Below the pieces are notes generated by a model, which was not told the DNA's origin, did not search any database, and saw only the letters and a program-made list of their open reading frames with translations. 64,000 nucleotides of DNA from Allacma fusca (Eukaryota; Arthropoda; Collembola; Symphypleona; Sminthuridae), in the NCBI GenBank assembly GCA_947179485.1, contig OX359248.1:32187378-32251377 (forward strand). Direction: 5' to 3'. Below are positions 1 to 12,056 of the stretch, piece by piece (position 1 is the first letter of the stretch; each line of letters starts with the position of its first letter). The position numbers and the translations under genes are program-made.

Positions 1-3000
1 TATTATAATATCCTCCCTGCCACATCCGAGCCCTTTAAGATTCATAGAGTCAGAGGGCGAGTCGGAGGTGGAAAAGTTGAGGAAAAAGGAGAAAAGTGTG
101 CGTGAGAATCGGCGAAGACATGACGTTAAAGAATTTACGAGAACAAGTCAGAGGAGAGAATCTGCATATTTAATGTTCCTCTGGTCCAAGGAACGGTTGT
201 TTTCTACAGTATGAGTCCGACATTTTGATGAAAGGACTCGGCAAAGAGCAAGGAAAAAGAAAATCAAATTACCATTGAAATAATTCACTCTCAACAAGTG
301 TAATTGCATTAGAGAGTTTAGGGGAGACAAGGACGCCCAAGCGTTGACAGTCAGGAGCATATGCACATTATTCTACATTGGGGACTTGATTATTTTGTTG
401 CGCTTCACAAGTCACCATGAATTCTTGATGAGATTCTTCAAGCAAATACTAGATGCTCTCCACGCACTTACTCCTCTCTCGTCGGCCCGTTGGTTTCTGC
501 ATAACCCCGGAAATATTTGGGGCTGTATCTATGTAGATACCTATAGATATGTATACCTACATACATAGTTCCCCGTGAGTGTGTGTGTATGCCTCTGTGT
601 GCGTATACATCTTCCTTGGAAGATATTCCAAGGAACTGAACCATCTTCCACATCTTATGTTGACGGAACAAATTGTTTGCAATTTGAACTCACTCTCCCT
701 CGTATTTTCCCTCCCTTGTTATATTTTATTGTCCAGGATCTTAGCCATGGTTCGTTAAGGGTACACAAGACCCTATTTACGAACACTTGTGGCAGATTCA
801 TCTTCTCTTTTTGCCCGAGGATACCTTCTACCATTAATATTATTTTTGCTTTTATAATTTATTTTCCAACTTCCCCAGTGTTGAAAGGGAGGCAAGACTT
901 TGCTCTCAGAGAAATGATGGGTAAAAAGAAGAGCCAGGCTTGATTCCCGCAGGGGAACTTTCTACATCATACTTGTGAGAAAACTCTTGCGAAGCTGTAT
1001 TTCTTGGCAGCCAACCCATCTGAAGACTGACGTATAAGCGAAGGAACCTGTACAATGGTGCTTATACCTCCATATCTACCAAACTGCGTTAGTATAGAGT
1101 CGGCAAAGGATATAAAATGCTCCGCGATGAAAGGGAGTGAAAGTATTGTTACTATTTGGGTCCCAACTATTTGTATGTCCCTACATGTGTTTCTACATAT
1201 CTATAGATACAGCATGCGTACCATAATAGAATCATGGACACTCTTACTTCATCGTGACGAAGGAGCCGGGAAATGGCATAGAGGTAGGAACTTTTGGCTC
1301 CACGAAAGCCATAAACAACGTTGACTAATGGCTCACTCAATGAAATTATGCAAAACATTAAGAACACTTTCACAAATCATATCCCAACGCATGCATTTTA
1401 CAAATCTGCTTCCAATTAAGTCCTCTTTTCTACATTTTATCATCCATGTCATAAACTCTTAAGAAGAGATGAATGCTGGATTCACAAGGTGTAGGGGTCT
1501 GGAGTATCTGCATGCGAGAGTAGCTCCTGGATAGTTGTAGCTTCAGTCGGTGAGGATTTCCTGTACCCTAGGAATTATCTTCCTTTCACTTTGCATACAT
1601 ACATAATTACTTACACACCACTAAATCCTACAAATGTACTCCTTGCTTTAGGAATACTAAACAGGAGTCTTGTTTTCTTTTAGGTTGTCACATCCTCTTA
1701 GTTAATTTCTACATAGAACCTGAGTTCAAAATAGAATTAAACGGTCTTCCCACTCCTCTCAGATTTTCCAATCTCCAAGACCTGCTTAGCCTAAGCTTGT
1801 AGTAAGGAAATAAATGATAGTTTATGTTTTAGAAAATCCTTTGGCTTTAGATCTAATCTTGTTTGAATTCAGGTGCTGGGAATTTACATAAGTAATTGCT
1901 AAATGTTCAACTGTGGGGAGTAGGTCATTCCTGTTGGGGTTCTTCTTTTGATTTATGTTCCCACATACATAAATCCCATTAAAACAAAAATTTAAATTCA
2001 AGACGAATACAGTGTTAATTCAGTGTGCCCTTTATTAATCAAATTGTCAAGTGTGTAATAATTAATATGAAAGCTGAACAATCACATTGTAGTATAAACT
2101 CACTGTTTCGTAATCTCGCCCCCACCCTCAGGTCAGTAGCTTTTACTCACTGGTTCAGTATAAACACTCTGATATCTCTCACAGCTTATCAGCACTTATC
2201 CCATTATGAGCTGATAAGTTTCATCTGGAAACAACCTTCTGTTCCTACATTAATTGTTCCACAACTTATGCAAATGTTCAGGTAGATACTTGCAAGTTCA
2301 TTCGTACGTAGTCGTCTGTTCTGAGAGAATTAGAATCTATATAAGGGAAAATGCGTATAACAATCCTACCCACGCATCTGTCCCAAAATTGTGTACAATT
2401 TCCGGGAACATTCATACATCATATGGCCTAATCATAAGCGTGAAATCAATTCACTCTTTACTTTACTGCGAGCGCAGTGAAAGCTTTCAAAGCCGCTTTG
2501 TTCAAAAGCTCCTTCAAGCCTTTTATCAGTCATTTGACTTGTCGTACTATTTTGTCATTTAGGAGTGAACGATTACAAATTGATCTTAAATGGTCAGTGT
2601 CCTCAGTAAACTCACGTCTGTTATTGAGTCTACCTGAGATTCAGTATATTGACTTGACGAATAATAAAGTTACTTTTGTACTTTTATTTGGAGTGAGCAA
2701 ATACAAATGGTACTCTTATTTGCGTAGGATGTTAAATGTCAGTTATTTTTGTATTTCAATAAATGCGGAAAAACAAGAAGTGCACGGGCACGTGCCGACA
2801 TGATAATGATACTTGCACATATGCTTGTCAGATATAAATGACACGATAATGATGTGTGTGCAGGGATAATAATTGAGCTGACTCTACTCGGAATTTGGAA
2901 GTAAAAGGTTACAAACGCCGGGAGGAGATAAACCTTGACGGAACTGATAAAACAAAAGGACAGCTGTTGTAAAATTTCTGAGATGGGATGAATAAAAGTC

Positions 3001-4923
3001 AAGGGAGGAAGGAGCGCTTGACTAGCTGGCTTGCGGCTCAGTACAATTTTCTTGGAGGAAATAAGTGAGGAAAATAGACTAAAGGCAGGAAGGAGCCTCA
3101 TAGGGGCAGCGGTAATGAGAGAGTTGGTACAAGGGAAAATGTGTGTAATAAAGGCTGGAGTGGAGACGTCGGTAATCTCTGAGAATTCAGAATTTGCATG
3201 GTTAAAAGGGTGCCGTTCAGGAAGAATTTTCATAATTGGCTTCAATTTTCTTTCCGAGTTCCTTGGAATCTAAACGGAACCAAATAAAATGGCATGAGAA
3301 AGAATGAAGAGGGGGATTCTTGCTTTCCCATTTTCTCACTGTGAAGACAGTCCCGTTTCTCTTCCTCTGTCTGATTCTCATATCTTTTTGTCCATTTAAA
3401 CTCTGCTCCCATCTCATTCCCGTCGCCAAGAAGTTGGTCCAATGTATGAGCTCCGCTCATCATCATCATTTTTATTCCTTTTTTTTCCCTGAGCTCGGGG
3501 AAGAAACGTATATTTGTCTTCCTTGACGGTACGTATCGTTTGTGGGGTTCATCTTCGACGGGCATATTTTCCTTGTGCTCTCTCGAACCTCTTCTTCTCT
3601 CCGCCTCACCGTTTCCCCACTTATGAGTTTGAATGGACTCTTGGGAAATGAGCAAATGATTCTTTGAACATTAAATGCCGAGCAGGGTGTTGCTCAACCA
3701 GTCATCAACTCATTCCCGAGCAATGTACATCTATATATGCATGGGCCGTAAAAAAGTAAATAACTAGCTCGTTTGGCTTGACTCAGCTCTCTGTTCGTCA
3801 AAATAATAATATTGTCTTGACTCCCAACCAGAGTCTTTTCGGTTCAGAGTCCTTTTACAACTTACTATTTACTCTAACAACTTACTGCTCAGAGATGGAG
3901 CATAAACTCTGCATTTATTGTTAGTGGAGTTTTAAAATACACTTTTAACCTCCTTTCCTCCTCCTCCTCCGAGTAACTTTCCCATACATGAAGACGGACG
4001 AGAGTCAGGGAGGTAGTTAAAGTAATGGGGAATTTACATAGGGAATTGTGCTCCAGGACTCTCGGAACACTCAATGTTTCTCACGTTTTGTGTAACGGTA
4101 CCTCCGGCTACCTCCTCTACTCCCTTGTATTTACTAACGATGGCCTTCATGTCATTCAATTCAGTCTTAACAACTTTTATTCCTGCGATTATGAATTTTA
4201 CGACCAGTCAAATTCTATAGTTCTGGGACTTCGTGAGCGGGCCGTGATGAAATTTTTTTTGTGGGTTAATACTCCGTAATGCAAATTTTTTTTGCAATTA
4301 AGTACATACATATATAGGTATACGAATTCCATCTCAAGCATGTCAGCCAATAACTTTGTTTAAAGAATTTAGGCCTGGTGATTCCACAGGAGCCGTTTTG
4401 AGCGCTTATTGCTTTTAAATTGCGTTTGACAAATTATAGTCATGTGAATATCCTGACATGATCCTGTATATTAGATTTGTGGATAGGATATATGTATTTA
4501 TATAGTGTGAACACTACAATGACAAATACAGGTACTATAGAAGCACCATGTACGGCCTACGTAAGTTGCCAGGAATTGTTATGAATACTGTAGATACTGA
4601 ACTTTATCACTGGGAGTATGAATTTTCCAGGGGATAGGATTTTGTGAGGAGGGAAATGTTAATATGGGAGGAGGTAATTTGCTGAAGTCAGGTTTTACGA
4701 GAGGTTAGCCATTGTAGAAGTAATCTGTTAAGAAATTCTTGATCTTCCTGAAGATTGGCGTCATTAAGGGAGAATATAGGCCCTGAACGAGTTTCCTGGT
4801 GTGATACTGATCAATAAATATCATCAACTCTCAAGTGTTATCCCTGGACGACAAAGGATTTACAAAGTGAGGTTACAATGAAGATTGTTGAGCTGGCTGC
4901 CGGGCCCATGTATTGACAGGGCA

Positions 4924-4929
<6 letters not shown>

Positions 4930-4956
<27 letters not shown>

Positions 4957-4957
4957 G
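4930..4957. repeat. (GA)n microsatellite
   Basis: An uninterrupted GA dinucleotide run of about 14 units in the 5' non-coding region. Confidence 0.95.
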
Positions 4958-7884
4958 CAAGGAGGCATATTTGAAACCTAAGTTTAATCATTGGGTGTGG
5001 GGGGACCCAAAGACCATGAAACCAGCAGAGCAGATTGTTCCGTCTGGGTTTTAATGTTGCCTATCGGAGAAAGCATCAGAGATTCTTATAATAAATAGTG
5101 GGGCCCGTCAAATATAGGCAGGAGATGTATGCATCATGATGAGACGGAAACGATCGTCAGAACTGTTATGAGATAAGAGGCGAGAAGGAAACGATTTGAT
5201 GAAAAATGTCTAGACATTGAGTGATGGTCACATTTTCTCCCTAGCGTTTTTTCTCCCTTCACGCCCTGCTTTCTCGCATTTTTTTGACTCATTCTGCGAT
5301 TCTGCACAAGTTGTACACTCCACTGTGTGTAAGAGACGACGGGGCTGGGGATAGGGGGGATACAATCTTCAACGGAACATACATTCAAGCAAAGAGCATC
5401 ACACAGTAGATACATACGGAGGTAATGGAAAATAAAGACTAAGTATTTTTCTTTGCGAAAAGCAAGTTTTTGACTCTGTCTCACAATCACGAGTATTTCT
5501 AATGCTGACTATTGTGTGTGTGTGATAAATAAAGGGAAATGTGTAAGATGAGGACGAAGATGGTTGACTCAGCTGAAAAGTTTTCTGCACGTGTAACTTA
5601 CCCCTAACTTTTGAAGGGATATTGCGTGAAAGAAGGATACTCTCCAGGACTTTGTATGCAAAACATATGCAAGCATATGCTAATAAGTTGACGGTATTTT
5701 CCGATCCTACACAATGGCTGTCCGGAGTGTAAAAAGGCCTCTATTCATTCCGCTAGATTCCTCAGTGTACATACTTTTTTTTGCACAACAATGTCTACAA
5801 AAGTGTTAGTGCCATATGCATCTATCCCTAAGATATAGATACATACATAATTACATGTATACGTAGAACTATCTTTTTTGGCTAAAATCTTGAACGTACT
5901 TCCTCCTAAGTTTCCAAAACAAGGAGGCTATAGCGTCTAAATGTACATAAGCTCTCTTGTTATTCCTGTTATGGAAAATGTTACTGTTATCCTATAAGTA
6001 GGGTTTGTTGTATACTGTACCAATAATTTAATCCCAACTTTTGGCTACGGAACTAAAACTGAATGGGTTTGCCAGAACTAAACTGCTATTAAAATACTTC
6101 CAGACTCTCGGTGCTCTCAACGCTCTCTCCAAGTACTCTTCCCAGCACGAGGATCCTCACTTGAAGAAAGCTAACTTTCAACTTTCCACTTGTTAAAATT
6201 AAATTGAAATTTTATTACGTTCCTTCAACTTTGTTGTCCCTTTTTTGGTAATGGGACGCAAGGAATAATTAAATTATATATTCTTAAAAAAATGCCCTGT
6301 AAAAAAACAAACTTAGGCAAAATTTCCGTCCCATCAGCTAATTGTTAATTAATAACAACTTCATTAGTCTCTCCACAAAGACTTTCTCGTAGAGCAATTA
6401 GCGACAGACAGGGTGACAAACATTGACCGAATCAAGAGCTAGTGGTTGAACAGACTTCCATCAAGGGAGTCTACAGGTTTAGGTACTTTCTCCATAGGAC
6501 ATGCCTGGGTGTACGTATGTATGAATATATATGCACAGGAGTAGTATCTACTTGTGCAGTTTTTTTCTAATGTAGGAACAATTTGATAACAAAACGTTCA
6601 AGTGGTCTACCCACAAACTTTACATGTAAAAAGTTCTGGAGAAGTTTCTCTTGATAAGAACACATGGCTGACATGTACAGGGTACTGGGTTAGAGGAAGG
6701 GAAGATCCTATCGAAGACTAGCTGAGATGAAAGAGTTGGAATTAATAAACAATTTACGTCAGAGAGAACAAGTATTGAAGCTGAATTTAATACATTTATT
6801 AATGGAATTTAGATAGTGGCTCAGATTCTGAAATATTGTTTCCGGTACAGGCCTCTCATTAGTTTCCCTTGGGATTTTTTTTTCGCAAGTTGCAATTTTT
6901 ACTAGGACTATGTACTATGCCCGTGCAGAGAGTACATGGAAATATGAGCGTATCTTGAAGACAACTCCCATAAAAGATTTAGTGCCTGGATTGTTTCTTA
7001 GCAGAACTTTGCGTGCTAACAAGGACAGGGGTCGGAGTTGTGGTTTACTTCTTTCGGACATGTCAACTCATCTCATTTTATTAATACATAAGACATCCAG
7101 TTTTGAAGCCAGAGTTAGATCCTGGTCTATGTTCTAGCATCTTAATACAATCACAGTCATATAGTTACACATATCTATCTCCGGATTTGGAATACATCCT
7201 CATCTTTGGAGTAAGAAATTGTATAACAATGTCTGGATGTAATTACACGAGTCTGTAAGGCTGAGACAGTAAGAAATTATTTTATTAAAGCAAAACTGCT
7301 CCAATTCAGTCTTCTACTAGTGCAGTAGTATTATTATATGGGTATTGATAAATAAAACAATTCCCCAACTTTTATTTCATCCCCAAGTCTTATCTTTTTG
7401 TAGGGCAGTAAAGTAAGTTGTTGCTGTAAGCAGTGCCGTCGGAGGGTATGGAAGCATCTCGGAAATTTATTGCCAGATGTAGTCTCAGGGCTTATGCGTG
7501 TATAAAAGTTTTTAATAGTTTTTGCGGGGGAGCTTACGCACTGGAAGGATAGGAAGTTTCTGGCGGAAAGGCAATCCTACCATTGGGCTGGAGATGAGGT
7601 TATAGAGATATTTGAAGTGTGGTAAACTATAACCCCCAGAAGTGTATCATAAACCGATGAGGAAGAAGAATTACATTGGAAGTGGAAGACAAAAACTTGT
7701 TGAAATGACCAAAAGTATGAGGCCACAAATCGAGAGTATCCAATTCCTTTATAATCGCATTAAAAGGTACAAACGACGTCTAAGAATAATGTGGGATCGA
7801 TTCAGGAGTAATTTTATTTTACATCACCTTTTCCTCCCCGAAGACTATCTCTCCATATCCTTCCCCGGGAGGTATCTCATCTTT

Positions 7885-7886
<2 letters not shown>

Positions 7887-7924
<38 letters not shown>
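7887..7924. repeat. (GA)n microsatellite
   Basis: A GA dinucleotide run of about 17 units with one C interruption near its 3' end. It makes a spurious Glu-Arg repeat in one open frame. Confidence 0.95.
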
Positions 7925-7925
<1 letters not shown>

Positions 7926-10381
7926 TACTCTTACTTGAAGTATTACTCGGATCCATCTAAAAGTATTGCCTATTGTCTTTCGTGTATCCTAGCCCTGACT
8001 ATGTAGAGCAGACTGACTCCTTCCCCGGGATGTGTGTACATGAGAATGAAAAGTGTACAAGAGGGTGATGCCATAATTTACGATGTGCCCCACTGCGTCA
8101 TTCAATGAATTACGGGTTGATTTCCCCGGAGAACATTGACTTGGAGGATCTTTTCCAAACGGATGGATGGATACCTTCTTCTCTCTTAAAAAAAAAACAA
8201 CTACCTCCCAACTTCCAAGACACTTGAGTATTTTTTGTATCCGGGTTTCTATATCTGCCCGTTGTTTCTTCAAAATTCCGACGATTCCGTCTAGAAATTC
8301 GTCTCTAGTGAGTGGCTGGGAGAGTAAGGCTGGGAGTGTGAATTGCTCGACTCAACACTTTTAATTCCACTGACAGCATCACATCGGTTTACTCACGAAC
8401 TGAATTCCACTCACTCCAGAGCCTTGTCGGTGGGTCTTGTTAGATCCGGAGTTGCTTAGTGGGAGCCATTAACTGTAAGTGGAGTTATTTTGGATGAGTC
8501 CTCAGATAGATTTTTTGATGATCTCATATGGTTTAAGTAGTTCTGCAATAGAGACAATACTTAGAATACTTTTCTTTTGGAAATTGTAGTTCCTACACAA
8601 TTTCCCTTAACTACTGTACACTTCCCTTGTGCTAACTACCCTTCACTTGGACAAGATCTCTCCTTGACTTTTTCCATGGGAAAAATGTGAAGAACCTATC
8701 CTTCAATTGAAACTCCGCTGAAAAAAAAAGAAGAGGAAACAATGAGTCTGAAAAACCAGGAGGTCTGTTGGAAAGAAACAGGAGGATGGAGAAGCGATCG
8801 TGTTGATTAAATTGACTTGAAGCCTTTCGCGGTGTTTTAGTTCCTTTCCCTTTCTCTTTTGGAAAATCAAGCCTTTACTTGAGTATAAGCTTGCTCAATG
8901 ATATATCACATCATGTACATACATACTACGTCGGTGAGGTTGCGTTTGTATATGTTCCTTCTAAGGGAAAAAAACTTGCATCTATAGCTTGCAGGCGTGA
9001 CGGTGACGACCGTTCCTCCAGATAACTAGCAGGACTGTACTCTTGAAGTTGTCTATTTTGTACTCTTCATCCTGTTCTTTTCTGACTTGAGTCAGCTCTT
9101 TATATTCTTTCACTCTTCATTCTAGGTCAAATTGGACATTGAATGAACATTGTACGTATGTATGTAGAGGCTCGAACTTGTGGTATAAAGGTACAATGTT
9201 CGAGGGCACGACACTGCGCCAGCGGATAGTCCTTTGTGGAAACTCCAGCAACCTACATTTCGTTTTCATTTTGGAGGTCCTATTTTTTTATTGACAGTTG
9301 CCTGTATCAGTCACAGGCCAGCATGAGGATCATAGTAATGCCTGATGGATGATTGCGCGTACGCTTAGGCAACCAGCAACCTTAAGTTTATTTTTATAGT
9401 TGCTCTCCAGATCTTAAGTAGGCCTCGTCATGGTATGTAGGGACGTGTACAGATAGAATACATACATCTACGTGTAATACGTTGTAGTAGTATGTATAAG
9501 GAGTGACGGGTTACATGCTACTCGTGGCAGTAAATGTTAAATTGGGGTTCCCTCCTGAACGTAATTGTATTTGACACTCCTATAGATACATATGACTTTA
9601 ACTTGCGGATCCTCAAGGAGTAATTAGACATGTACGTTTGTCTTTCCACTCCTTCCAACTCCCACTGAACAACGGACAAGGAACCATTGAACAGACGGAA
9701 TTTCACACTTGAATTTCCCCTCGTGGAAATCTTAACAAGTGCAAAGAGATTTAAGGATCAACTTCTAGTTCGAGTGCTATCACTTACAACAGACATGTGT
9801 TTCAATGATACTAGAACAGTGCATTGAGTGAGTCTCACTCATTGTCAGTGTATCTACCCCTTACTTTCAGATTATTTCAATCCCCTTTCATAGAAATATT
9901 TATAGGTTCCATTAATCATTCCTTGGATTGATTTGGACGGAATAAATGGAATTCCATTTATCAGGCTTGGCTTGATATATTTACTGAAAGTATTCTGTAA
10001 GCAATCCCCAAAATATGGAAGATAATTTATATTTTCTATTTCTGGCATACTTGCATATAATTATCTACATACTTCACAATTTTATGCTTCACACTAATTT
10101 TTGAAACTGCCATAAAATCATCTCTAGTAATGCTTAAAAATGATTCTCACAATTTACTAGTTGGTTAAAACTAATTACTGTTTATAAAATATAGGTAAAC
10201 AAGGGTAATATTCATGTAGGTTTATTATGATCGAATGGTAGAAAGTGCAAATCAAAGGATGTCAGTCCAAAGCGAAACAGTGTGCAGAGTTTTAGTTGAA
10301 ATAGCAAAAATGCTCTTCGGTGATTTTTAAAACTGGGAGGATTGGGATGAAAAATACTTAAAAAATATTTGTAACTTTCAG

Positions 10382-10589
10382 AACCACTGAGAACAGACAA
10401 GAACTCTTATGGCGGCTTTACATCCTTCCATTACGGACCAGTGTTGGTAAACGAGCCACCTCAGCTAGTTTCCTTTGCCAATGACACGGGACTATGGATA
10501 ACATGTAGTGCTCAAGGAAGTCCAACTCCACAAATTTCATGGATTGAAGATTCATCAGGCTTGCCGCTTATGGCGATTAACGGACTCCG
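10382..10589 (+). CDS. Dscam: Dscam exon: Ig1, N-terminal part
   Basis: This exon of an immunoglobulin-superfamily neuronal adhesion receptor is 208 nt long and runs from phase 1 to phase 2. It encodes about 69 residues. The pattern is typical of the mature N-terminus of Dscam: GPVLVNEPPQLVSF, then an N-D-T sequon, then ITCSAQGSPTPQISW. That supplies the first Ig cysteine and the core tryptophan. The acceptor is TTTCAG and the donor is GTGAGT. In Dscam proteins Ig1 takes part in the horseshoe Ig1-Ig4 homophilic binding unit. The upstream signal-peptide exon was not found. The call rests on the Dscam-like Ig1 start and the downstream domains; other Ig adhesion proteins such as contactin or sidekick fit less well. 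Confidence 0.92.
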
Positions 10590-11173
10590 GTGAGTATTAC
10601 AGAGAAGATGGGAAAGCACCAAACTTTTTCCATCCAGGCTCCTATTTTTTCTACCCTGTTTAGTAAAAGTATAGGCATTGCGTCCCTCTCGCAGTAACAC
10701 TACTTCCCAGAGAATCAGTACTGGGACAGCTAGAGAGTAAGAAACCCAAGTCATAAAATCGTATTTGCAGGTTTTCCACTAAAGAAATAAGATTTTATTG
10801 GCATGAAAGAATTAAATGACCCAGCAGCTGTATGTTTCACACCGACCCTGTATTTTGAGATTGAGGGTAGTAGTCAGGATACATCCAGTAGTGGTATGTG
10901 CTTGGAGTAAAAACTCTCCATTACCCGCTACTAATCAGATTTACTTCGGAGGGCGGACGAGAGTTTTTGCCTCTAATAAACTTGAGCCATTTTATGGATT
11001 TATGCTGACGCGAGAACCTGAAATTTCTTAATCAATACTTATAGGTTCTTGAGGGAACAAACAGGGCTAATTTTCTTTTTAGTACAAATTGTACGACCCA
11101 ACATTTGTAGTAATCCTGAGTATACATAGCCACTGTCCCTCTCTGATTTCATGTTCTGATTATTTCTTCCCAG
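10590..11173 (+). other. Intron (584 bp) between the two Ig1 exons
   Basis: The donor is GTGAGT at 10590 and the acceptor is the pyrimidine-rich TTTCTTCCCAG ending at 11173. I see no feature inside. Open frames at 10816-11031 and 11089-11439 are incidental read-through. Confidence 0.9.
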
Positions 11174-11316
11174 GGATGTCTTCTCAAATGGGACGGTACA
11201 CATCTTTCCATTTGCAGTCCAACATTTCCGGTCGGATGTGCATTCCGGCGACTACCGTTGTCTGGCGTCCAATCCCGTCGGAACTGTCATCAGTCGAAGG
11301 ATTCGTTTCCGTGGTG
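11174..11316 (+). CDS. Dscam: Dscam exon: Ig1, C-terminal part
   Basis: The exon is 143 nt, phase 2 to phase 1. It completes Ig1. Joined after GLR of the previous exon it reads DVFSNGTVHIFPF, then HSGDYRCLASNPVG, which gives the second Ig cysteine in the standard D-x-G-x-Y-x-C context, then SRRIRFRG. This lines up with the insect Dscam1 segment that follows GLRQ and ends before Ig2. There is one N-G-T glycosylation sequon. The acceptor TTCTTCCCAG and the donor GTGAGT are both strong. In insects and crustaceans with hypervariable Dscam, this exon is followed by the array of alternative Ig2 half-exons. Confidence 0.93.
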
Positions 11317-12017
11317 GTGAGTTCATTCTGTCATAACGATTTTTATAGTTCTGAACTCCTTGATTCCGTTCCTGCAATTACGATAATGTCCACAAACAAA
11401 CATATCCCTAACATTGGGTTGTGTGCCGAGGTGGGCTAATTACTCCAGCAAAGAATGAAACTACATTTGTTTTTATTACTAATGCAAACACCCCTAATGA
11501 TTTTATTAATGTAAATTAAAGGAATATTTGCCCTGAACCCGAAGAATTTTCTAATGGGCATGAGCCTACAAAGTTCCACAAGGTAATCAGCTCCAGCTTA
11601 ACATTACACAACACTACCTGCTCCGTGTTTTCCCCATACATTCCATTTATATGGATGTACATAGATGCAGACATGAGTTTTTGTATGTTTATACAAGAGA
11701 AAACATTTTAAATTTGGTTTTAGCGTCCTTACAGCAACGTATAAATGCATACCGGGTTTGTATCTCTCACGTATTTACTTTGCAAGTTTGTAAAGTTGGA
11801 AAGTTTGTGATCCTTTGTTGCACGTAGAACATTTTCCTTTGCCCAACACCTTTCCGTTTCCCCGTAACTTCCGATGATAAAGGTTGAAAACTTACAGGAG
11901 TATAACTCGTTTTAGTGTGGCTGCACACACTTGATCGAGCCATTCGTTCACCTACGTGTGAACATAGAACCCCCTTAAGTCAAAAGTGAGTTTCCTTGAG
12001 AACTGAGAAAGTGTGTT

Positions 12018-12056
12018 GAGAGAGAGAGAGAGTGAGAGAGAGAGAGAGAGAGAGAG
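12018..12056. repeat. (GA)n microsatellite
   Basis: A GA run of about 19 units with one GTGA interruption, inside the 12.5-kb intron. Confidence 0.95.

Larger units (their letters stand above)
1..10381. other. 5' region with no recognised exon (upstream flank or first intron)
   Basis: I see no convincing coding exon in this stretch. The first recognised exon begins in phase 1, so a start codon and signal-peptide exon must lie upstream of it, either hidden here or outside the window. The open frames present are short and biased, and none combines an ATG, a hydrophobic leader and a good phase-1 donor. Two (GA)n arrays (4930-4957 and 7887-7924) and several short TACATA/TATGTA tracts (for example near 531-570 and 5840-5865) are present. 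It ends in the acceptor TTTCAG before the Ig1 exon. Confidence 0.6.

Noticed and set aside
2739..3245. 168-codon minus-strand open frame
   Set aside because: The listed start is TTG, not ATG. The residues are dominated by Ser, Ile, Leu and Phe with no domain; treated as chance.
7642..7938. Open frame ending in an Arg-Glu repeat
   Set aside because: The repeat is a translation of the (GA)n microsatellite. The same applies to the Ser-Leu and Arg-Glu frames at other GA/CT arrays.
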